A stretch of DNA of 64,000 nt from Hydractinia symbiolongicarpus (Eukaryota > Cnidaria > Hydrozoa > Anthoathecata > Hydractiniidae), in NCBI RefSeq assembly GCF_029227915.1, contig NC_079888.1, forward strand, positions 2,615,001 to 2,679,000, written 5' to 3'. Below the pieces are notes generated by a model. That model searched no databases and was not told where the DNA came from. It saw nothing but the letters and a program-made list of their open reading frames with translations. Of the stretch, positions 46,548-55,066 are shown one piece after another (position 1 is the first letter of the stretch; each line of letters opens with the position of its first letter). Both the position numbers and the translations under genes were made by a program.

Positions 46548-47164
46548 TTAGACATTTTTTCACCAGGTAATGTTGTTTAAACTTACCTTTAAAGACTTAA
46601 AATGAGCGTCCTCTTGGACTTGCCTGTATCATCGGATTATCCGATCCGATTGTCCGAATTATCGTACATTTTCATTATTATGTCAGCAGTTGTGCGTAAC
46701 GGTATAAAAACTGTCAGGCTTTGATATTATACAATGGGGTCAGGCAGTTTTCGCCTGCCGGGTATATAAACAATGCGTTTTTAAAAATTGAGCTACTAAT
46801 TTTGTTATTTCTAACTTTTAAGGGAAAAAATTAAAACTGAAATAGACATTTATTTGGAGGTAGAATTATTATTTCGCAAAATCAATTTTCGCGTGTTAAA
46901 GGTTTTCTTTTCTTTCATAAACATTAACCAAATGATGTTCTTCGAAAAACTCGTCAAACTTTACCGTCGCCAAAGTTGAATTGGCGGCTGAAATTTTCTC
47001 GAACAGAATTACATTGGAAGTTTTCCTCGACTTGTTAACTGAGTCAATAACTTTTTGAGGTTCTCCACTTTTTCCACATTGCTCTTACGCCACGAAGGAG
47101 AGTGATTGATTCATTAAAACAAATTTTTAATGACACGCTTCGTTCATTCTGAGCAATTTTGCCT

Positions 47165-47236
47165 CAACCTCGCCCCCAGGGTCTTGCGGCCCCTTTAACT
47201 TCATCAACAAGGCAAAATGCCCTGGAAACGAGGTTG
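47165..47236. mobile_element. Palindromic MITE inside copy A
   Basis: caacctcgcccccaggg at the left and ccctggaaacgaggttg at the right. The flanking nonamers attttgcct and ttgttgcct match at seven of nine positions, a decayed 9-bp target duplication. The same copy is at 53787-53858 in duplication copy B. Confidence 0.65.
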
Positions 47237-47533
47237 TTGTTGCCTTGCAATATCAGTCCGACTGACTAAAGCTCAACCTCGTTCGTACGGCTCTTCTGCG
47301 CCTATAATATTCTGGTGGGAACGCTTTCTTTACTTGAAAGCTTTGTTACAGCAAAAAGGTTATAGTAAATAAAAAATTAAATAAAAAATAGTAGCGTAAA
47401 ATAATATTATAGTTGCCAGTTATCCTGGTTACCATTCTTCCATTAAGGTACTATTTCCGCCACAAACTGGGACAGAATTAAACAGTTAGGCGATAACTTT
47501 ATTTCATTGAAATTGATGTTACATCATGGTTAA

Positions 47534-47656
47534 GGCATATGAGAAAAGTGAGACCCGATACCCTATGTGATACCCGAGACCCGATACCCTGATACCGATA
47601 CCCGAGACCCGAGACCCAATACCCTGACACCGATACCCGGGACCCGATACCCTGAT
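47534..47656 (+). repeat. Left TIR with nested gacccgatacc subrepeats
   Basis: Contains about six variants of gataccc(gag/ga)accc. Outer 37 bases pair almost perfectly with the right TIR; inner subrepeats are shuffled relative to it. Confidence 0.85.
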
Positions 47657-47958
47657 TTTTTTTTTTAATAATTTTTTTCGGCGATGTTTTATTTCAATAA
47701 AAATCTAATTTTTTCTCATTATTTTCTTGTTTTTTCAACCTAACATATCAGAGATGATATGTTAAGTTTATTCGAAGCAAGACGTACGTTCGATCGAATG
47801 AATAATTAATGAGGAAGTCCAGATTAAGCATGTGAAAGTATCTGTTCGATGGATTGAATGGGAAAGGAAAAAGCAAAGAGTGAAGTTCGTGTGTTTAGTG
47901 AAGTAATAGTAATTTTAAAACGCGTTTTTATTATATTTTACATTCAATTACAACTACA

Positions 47959-49515
47959 ATGGAATCAAGGTATGTTCTTATTTAAATATAAATTGTTTTT
48001 CGAGTAACAGAGGCTATGTAATCTCACCCAATTTTTCTTCTAACAGTTACATTTTGAAAAAAGTGAAGTTGATGGAAGCGAGAATTCAGAAAGTAAAAGG
48101 AGATGGTTTTTGTGCACTATATGCAGTGTTGGGTGCTATGAAGCAAAAAGAATTTAGTGCGATACCTTCGTTGGATGGTCTCATTGAAATGACAAGATAT
48201 GAACTCTTAAGCAATTTAGATTATTACGGAGTGTTTCTGCCGATGACACTGATATTATCGAAGTATTTGATGAATACGTAAAGATGAGGAATTATAATCA
48301 GAGTATAGTTGATTTAATCTTACACGCTATTAGCAATAGCATGCATTTAACTATAAAAATATTTTTACAACAAGAAAAAGAATACGTGTTGTACGATCTC
48401 AACAATATTGTGCCCAACAGAACAACATCGTGTAACGAAGTAGACGTGTTGAAAGTTGGCGAACACTATGATATTTTGACATTGGGTGAGCATCATTTAT
48501 TTCCGTGTATACCAAATCCCGACCCAAAGGAAAGCTGAAATCGATAAGTTCAATACATTCTTGCCCGATGCTGAAAAACAAGATACACCAAGAAAATCTG
48601 ATATAATTCAGAAAAAGAAAATTACTTCTTCTCAAACTCAAAATTCAGATGGAAAAGACGTCGAGATTGTGAAAACGTTAAATTGGATTCCAGAGTCGAT
48701 AGTTGAAGAAATAATGAAAGATGCCAGATTGTTAACTGGTAACAATGAAGATGTCATCAAAAGATTTGGCGATACATATTATGTTAAAAATGCTAAAAAC
48801 GAAAAACAACCATTCACAGTTGGAATAAATAAGAAAAAAAACATATTAACTTGTTGTGAAATTTGCTATTGGTTTAAAGGTTTCGGAATATGTGCGCATA
48901 CTGTCTGCATAGCATTCAAGTTGAATGTGGTCGAACCTTTTTTAAAGCAATGCGAAAAAAAGACAACTAATGTCAGAAGCCTAGTAGACTTTTCCGAAGA
49001 GAAAAACGCGGGCAAAAAGAAAACGAAGGCAACTCAGAGAAGAAAAGGGCCAGCTAACGTTAAAAAGGTTCCAATCACAATTTTAATCAATCCACAAGCT
49101 TCTGCACAAACGAGAACACCATCAACGCAACCTATTCCACCTTCAGCAACAGTTAATAAACCAGCACTACCTGTACCAACAGATAATGGTTATGTCTTGT
49201 TCCTACTCAACTACACCCACAAAAATGTATCAACTGTATGGTTGTGGAGGAAAATTTCAGTCAAATATTCCATCAGACAATATAGAAAATTTAATCGTGG
49301 TTTCGAAAACTAAAAGGAGTTATTTCGACCCTACAACGAAAAAACAAACATTCTCTAATGAATTTAAAAACGTCTATTATCACTTTAATTATTCATGTTT
49401 GATCAGACAAAAAAATTTATTTGATGCTAGTTTCATTGTAGTTCCTGGTGATATAAAACCATTGTTGAGCCAGCAACATATTCGCATATTACGTGCAACA
49501 AATATTTCCGTATAA
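47959..49515 (+). pseudogene. OTU-type cysteine protease plus SWIM zinc-finger protein of the Mutator-like element
   Basis: Start ATG 47959; exon 1 (47959-47969) joins 48047 in frame. N-terminal OTU domain: catalytic Cys motif KGDGFCALYAVLGAM (about 48090), central HAISNSMHLTIKIFL and catalytic His motif VGEHYDIL (about 48460). A one-base loss near 48234 (TTTT to TTT) breaks the frame inside the domain. A possible 49-nt intron (48486-48534) links to the second half, which holds a SWIM-like zinc finger (CCEICYWFKGFGICAHTVC, 48853-48912), a Lys-rich stretch, a Pro/Thr linker and, after another frame change near 49190, a YGCGGKFQ and KNVYYHFNYSCL module ending at 49515. SWIM fingers occur in MuDR-type transposases. 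OTU enzymes cleave ubiquitin chains. The role here is unknown. Confidence 0.75.
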
Positions 49516-49597
49516 TAAAGAAATATATACATATCAAAATGTGTTTTTATTATTGTTCATATTCAAATAAAAAATTAGAAAAAATAATAAAAAAAAA

Positions 49598-49713
49598 ATC
49601 AGGGTATCGGGTCTCGGGTATCGGTATCAGGGTATTGGGTCTCGGGTCTCGGGTATCGGTGTGAGGGTATCGGGTCTCACATAGGGTATCGGGTCTCACT
49701 TTTCTCATATACC
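49598..49713 (-). repeat. Right TIR with nested gacccgatacc subrepeats
   Basis: Reverse complement begins ggtatatgagaaaagtgag and continues with the same subrepeats (ccctatgtgagacccg), ending at a T run as the left arm does. One subrepeat shorter than the left arm. Confidence 0.85.
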
Positions 49714-50503
49714 CATGGTTAATTACTTTATTCCACAAATAAAAAGTATAAAAGCTGTTTTACATAAATATACCTTACACACTTTGAAAAACACATGCAA
49801 AACTTTGTCTTATTTAATCATGAAATAAGCAGTGTTTTTGCAGAAAAAGACCTTGAATAAACGAAACAATATCCATCGTAGGAGCACTTTTCTGTTAAGC
49901 AATATATATCACGCAAAGCTGAAAGACAATTTTGATTGGTCAATTCTTAACCGAGATATTTCATCCTGAGAAGAAATGGTTTAAGTCACAAAAAGTTATT
50001 TACACGAGGAGTTACCTTGTTAGTATGTTAACACAGCATATTTAAATATGTGGAATAAAAATTATTTGCGAACACATGAAAAATACGTACTATAATTATT
50101 CGATTTGGCACCGCCTTTAAATAGATGTGGCAATTGTAGTCGAAATTTAAAACTAGGTGGTAACGCCAGAGGATAAACGCTGCATTAACCCCTTGACGCC
50201 CCAACACAGTCCCGCCCTCTATTAAGCTTGATACTTTACATCTATTTTTAAAAAAAAGTTCTTCGGCTCTTAATCGAACAATTAGTTACAAATACATTCT
50301 CATAAAAAGAATTTCGTTACATACTAAAAATTATATAAAAATAGATTATCTTATCCAGTCTTTTTCTGGTCAGCGCCGCAGGTTTTTTAAATATATCTAC
50401 AGAAAATCGTAGACATATTTCGAGAAATAGTCAAAAGACTAAATATTTAAATAGGGAAAATTTCAATTTATTCCCACAAATATATGTTATAATTAAATAT
50501 TAG

Positions 50504-51435
50504 TTAGGATCTCCACAGAGTATCCAACAAATGTCTGGGAAAAGTTACAACACGTTGTCTATCAACGTTCAGTTTCAACACTTTAGGTAATTGTTGCAAA
50601 AACGACATCGACACTTTAAACACTGTGTGCAAAAAAATGAAACATACAATAAAAAAGATAGACTGCATTTGACGCCTCTTAGACAATTTGGATTTTATGT
50701 ATCTGTATATACTGTTCTTTTTCTTCTCACTCTGGACTTGTTTGTGTTTATTCTCTTCCAGTTCAGACTTCGGAAGCATATAATCATGGAGGTTGATATG
50801 TTGTTCCAGTTTATTTAATCTCTCATCATGCCTTTTGACGTCTTCTTTCATTTTATTGATATCACCTTTGTTTTGAAGATTATCATCATTATACTGATCA
50901 ATTTCTTTTTGTTGTGATTCTATTCTGGCCTTGTTTATTGATACTTGAAAGTGTTCCAAATTATCCAAACTGCCTGACTTCAAATCTGTAACAATATTAA
51001 TATCATATCCAAGACTTTGAAGACATTTTTCTATATGAGTCCATCTGGAGAGAAATTCAGAATATGCGATATTTGGTTTATGTATTATCACATTTCTTTC
51101 ATCTCTTATTCCCTCAATATTTTCATGCATATGTTTGGGTAACTTTGCACAGTTCAGAAGAAAATAACTGAACTGAGATAAATCAAATGCTTTGGAATCT
51201 GTTTTTCTGGTTTTTGGTAGGGCAAGCAGTCGTTGATGTGATACAAGATAATTTAATTTGCCTCCGTTATCCAACTTGCCATGACTTTGTACAACTTCCC
51301 CTCATCGTTTGGAAAATTACCATACTTAGGATGGTGAAACAAATATCGCAAATATTTTTCACCTTCGTTTAAAAATGTGATCAAACGAACTTTGTATTCA
51401 CTGTCAGCAAGAAGAGTTTGGTAAAACGCGGCCAT
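50504..51435 (-). CDS. HEPN/DZIP3-like domain protein with C-terminal coiled coil and TM segment, probably frameshifted
   Basis: From ATG 51435 (context ctaaaATGGCC) a frame runs MAAFYQTLLADSEYKVRLI to a stop at 51253. A second frame, entered near 51275 (LDNGGKLNYLVSHQRLL), continues to 50504. Together they give about 310 residues in the order of cnidarian HEPN/DZIP3-like proteins: helical N-terminus, FLLNCAKLPKHM, then RDERNVIIH, a HEPN Rx4H motif, and FLSRWTHIEKCLQSLGYD. A charged coiled coil follows (RIESQQKEIDQYNDD, DERLNKLEQHI), then a membrane segment (SIFFIVCFIFLHTVF). HEPN domains are often RNases or nucleotide-linked immune modules. One-base shift suggests a pseudogene; a recoding or sequencing error is possible. 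The last 70 nt lie in duplication copy A. Confidence 0.65.
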
Positions 51436-51812
51436 TTTAGATCTGTTTATAAGAATTCAATCTCTTTGTGTACATTTATGTTATTTTGATGCATCTTCCA
51501 TATACAATATAATAGTGACAAATAAACACAATAACAGAAAAGCATAATTTCACATGCTCAAAAAAGTAAAACCAATTCATTTGTTGTTATCTTGTTCAAC
51601 TTTCGTTTTACTTCATGTTTAAACTTATCGAAGTTTCTTTTGCAGCTTCATCTTTTATATTTGAGATCACAACTTTATATTTGAGATCACAACTCAAATA
51701 CGGAAATTATAGTGTCATGCACTCCTCCACAGGAGTCACCAAGAAAAGTTGCGACTAATGATTGTAATATTCTTATGTAGTTACGTAAATAAAACTGTAA
51801 CAAGAAACCGCG
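51436..51812. other. Upstream of the HEPN-like gene
   Basis: Presumed promoter. Contains a short direct repeat, acaacttatatttgagatcac-like, at 51655-51692. No gene seen. Confidence 0.3.
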
Positions 51813-51880
51813 CAATCTCGTTCCCAGCGGCAACACTCATATAAAAAAAAACGAAAAAGAAGCTCCTGGGAACGAGATTG
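51813..51880. mobile_element. Palindromic MITE, CAATCTCGTTCCCAG variant
   Basis: caatctcgttcccagc left and ctcctgggaacgagattg right around an A-rich core. No clean target duplication. Confidence 0.6.
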
Positions 51881-52182
51881 AAAGCCCAGTCGGTTTGAAG
51901 TTACACGTACAGACAAACATCTCACTGGCCAAGGGTAGAAATCGAGATAATACCGGTACAGATTCTAAGGAAAAAGATAATTAGCTTCATTTGTATTTAC
52001 ATTACATTTTATACTGAAATTTTATGATTGTGTTTGATTTATTGCATTACTTCAATTTTTTCAAGCGATGTTGCTACGCTGGTGCAGTTAAGCATTCACA
52101 GCAATGAAACCCCACTGGCGCTTTACCCGGGAAAAAGTCCCGGTTATCAAATTCAGTAAAGTTCTAAAAAAAAACTTTACTT

Positions 52183-52255
52183 CAACCTCGTCCCCAGGGC
52201 TTGTTAGGCTTCCGTCCAAATATAAAAAGCCTAACGAGCCCTGGGGACGAGGTTG
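52183..52255. mobile_element. Palindromic MITE, best-preserved copy, 9-bp TSD
   Basis: Arms of 28 bp with one mismatch: left starts caacctcgtccccagggct, right ends agccctggggacgaggttg. Flanked by perfect actttactt at 52174-52182 and 52256-52264. Only 17 bp separate the arms, so the whole element can fold back. A 9-bp duplication is the Mutator-like length. Confidence 0.85.
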
Positions 52256-52387
52256 ACTTTACTTGTATGTGCATTACAGCTTTATTTCATTTGTTTTATT
52301 GCTTCATCGGGCGCCGTTTTAGTATTTAAAGAAAAGGGATATTAACTTTAATCATTTAGCTAGTACGCTAAGGATCTCCCATCTATT

Positions 52388-53118
52388 TAACCCTATTCAG
52401 TCCGGGGGGGGGGGGGGGGGGCGGATTCCGCCCCCCCTGACGGTATTTTTAATAACTCCTGATTGCTTTCTTATATGGCTATGATACTTACAGAGTTTCA
52501 ACATTTATCTATTAGACACCTGCATGCTAAATTTTTAGGTCCCATACCTTTCAGAGGCTTTGATATTGGCCATTACTTGAAACTACCCCTAAAATCTCTA
52601 TGAAATCCTTATAATGGGGAAAATATAATAACTCCTGTTAGGATTATCCTTAGAACTTGAAACTTGCAACACAACTTTGTTTCATCAAGAAGAATCATTT
52701 TGAATAATTTTGACACGTGACTAATCCGATTTCCCGATTTTGTCGGATTTTACCCGAAAATCGGAAAAAAACGGATTTTCGGGCAATTTTTGGCAATTTT
52801 TTATTCGATCCAAGTAAAAACCGGAAGATATGTTAAAAAAATTTTATTTAGCTTTCAGAAACTTCAAACAGAATGTAAAAATTCGCTCTAGAACAAAAGT
52901 AATTATATTTTAAGCAGATAGTGGCATTTTTAACAATTTTCAAGCTTCCGATGACGTCACAGAAAATGTGCTGACGCAAGCAAAAATTTATTGCCCCCAT
53001 TTTGTTCCTTTTATGACGTACTATAAGTGTGCCAAGTTTGATTCAATTTGAACAATCCTATGACAAGTTATTGAGCGGTCATAGTATGCTCGAAAAACCC
53101 CGGACCAAATAGGGTTAA
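52388..53118. mobile_element. piggyBac-like MITE, TTAA target duplication
   Basis: TTAA|CCCTATTCAGTCCGGGG at 52388 and CCCCGGACCAAATAGGG|TTAA ending at 53118. CCC termini and TTAA duplication are piggyBac hallmarks. 723 bp without a transposase. The left end carries a 17-G run (52405-52421) followed by ccgccccccc, a further foldback. Internal tttcccgattttgtcgg and atcggaaaaaaacgg also pair. Confidence 0.75.
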
Positions 53119-53305
53119 ACTAAAAACACTTAATACAGAAAAGATAGAGATATGTTTTATGATTTTTAAATAAAAAAAGACTAATAGTTAAAACAGCTAT
53201 GTTCTATATCGACGGTATGCACTCGAGTTTAAAATTGGAATAAATGAATTTTAACAAAAAACAACTCAAAAGACAGCACTTCCTACTTCGCACTGTGCGT
53301 CCGTG

Positions 53306-55051
53306 TATTACGTCAGCAGTTGTGCGTAACGGTATAAAAACTGTCAGGCACAATGGGGTCAGGCAGTTTTCGCCTGCCGGGTATATAAACAATGCGTATT
53401 TAAAAGTTGAGCTACTAATTTTGTTATTTCTAACTTTAAAGGGAAAAAATTAAAACTGAAATAGACATATATTTGGAGGTAGAATTATTATTTCGCAAAA
53501 TCAATTTTCGCGTGTTAAAGGTTTTCTTTTCTTTCATAAACATTAACCAAATGATGTTCTTCGAAAAACTCGTCAAACTTTACCGTCGCCAAAGTTGAAT
53601 TGGCGGCTGAAATTTTCTCGAACAGAATTACATTGGAAGTTTTCCTCGACTTGTTAACTGAGTCAATAACTTTTTGAGGTTCTCCACTTTTTCCACATTG
53701 CTATTACGCCACGAAGGAGAGTGATTGATTCATTAAAACAAATTTTTAATGACACGCTTCGTTCATTCTGAGCACTTTTGCCTCAACCTCGCCCCCAGGG
53801 TCTTGTGGCCCCTTCAACTTCATCAACAAGGCAAAATGCCCCGGAAACGAGGTTGTTGTTGCCTTGCAATATCAGTCCGACTGACTAAAGCTCAACCTCG
53901 TTCGTACGGCTCTTCTGCGCCTATAATATTCTGGTGGGAACGCTTTCTTTACTTGAAAGCTTTGTTACAGCAAAAAAGTTATAGTAAATAAAAAAGTAAA
54001 TAAAAAATAGTAGCGTAAAATAATATTATAGTTGCCAGTTATCCTGGTTATAATACCATTCTTCCATTAAGGTACTATTTCCGCCACAAACTGGGACAGA
54101 ATTAAACAGTTAGGCGATAACTTTATTTCATTGAAATTGATGTTACATCATGGTTAATTACTTTATTCCACAAATAAAAAAGTATAAAACCTGTTTCATA
54201 TAAATATACCTTACACACTTTGAAAAACACATGCAAAACTTTGTCTTATTTAATCATGAAATAAGCAGTGTTTTTGCAGAAAAAGACCTTGAATAAACGA
54301 AACAATATCCATCGTAGGAGCACTTTTCTGTTAAGCAATATATATCACGCAAAGCTGAAAGACAATTTTGATTGGTCAATTCTTAACCGAGATATTTCAT
54401 CCTGAGAAGAAATGGTTTAAGTCACAAAAAGTTATTTACACGAGGAGTTACCTTGTTAGTATGTTAACACAGCACATTTAAATATGTGGAATAAAAATTA
54501 TTTGCGAACACATGAAAAATACGTACTATAATTATTCGATTTGGCACCGCCTTTAAATAGGTGTGGCAATTGTAGTCGAAATTTAAAACTAGGTGGTAAC
54601 GCCAGAGGATAAACGCTGACGCCCCAACACAGTCCCGCCCCCTATTAAGCTTGATACTTTATATCTATTTTTAAAAAAAAGTTCTTCGGCGCTTAATCGA
54701 ACAATTAGTTACAAATACATTCTCATAAAAAGAATTTCGCTACATACTAAAAATAATATAAAAATAGAACAAAAATGATACGTACAACCGTGTTAATCAC
54801 AGACCAGAATAAAGGAGTACCCACTCTTATCCAGTCTTTTTTTGGTCAGCGCCGCAGGTTTTTTAAATATATCTACAGAAAATCGTAGACATATTTCGAG
54901 AAATAGTCAAAAAACTAAATATTTAAATAGGGAAAATTTCAATTTATTCCCACAAATATATGTTATAATTAAATATTAGTTAGGATCTCCACAGAGTATC
55001 CAACAAATGTCTGGTAAAAGTTACAACACGTTGTCTATCAACGTTCGGTTT
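53306..55051. repeat. Segmental duplication, copy B (empty site)
   Basis: Colinear with copy A without the 2.2-kb element. The pre-insertion site catggttaa is intact at 54149-54157. A 50-bp segment near 54776-54826 is present here and not in copy A. It ends 15 bp before the SLC6 stop codon (55067), so it forms that gene's 3' UTR. It still carries the terminal codons of the HEPN-like gene near 54980-55050. Confidence 0.95.
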
Positions 55052-55066
55052 CTCGTATAACGAAAC

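Larger units (their letters stand above)
47534..49713 (+). mobile_element. Mutator-like element carrying an OTU-SWIM gene, 9-bp TSD
   Basis: 2,180 bp flanked by catggttaa at 47525-47533 and 49714-49722. The uninterrupted single catggttaa survives in duplication copy B (54149-54157), proving insertion. Termini are inverted repeats of about 120 bp starting gg(c/t)atatgagaaaagtgag. Each is filled with permuted copies of gagacccgatacc(c) and ending at an A/T run. 9-bp TSD and long TIRs fit the Mutator superfamily. The only gene is the OTU-SWIM protein; no DDE transposase is visible, so the copy is probably non-autonomous. Confidence 0.88.
46677..50573. repeat. Segmental duplication, copy A (interrupted 47534-49713)
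   Basis: 46677-47533 plus 49714-50573 match 53306-55051 almost base for base, from gtcagcagttgtgcgtaacgg to tgtctatcaacgttc. The 2,180-bp gap is the Mutator-like element. Copy A has an extra tttgatattat near 46720. Its far end contains the last 70 nt of the HEPN-like gene. The unit also carries a palindromic MITE at 47165-47236. Confidence 0.95.
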
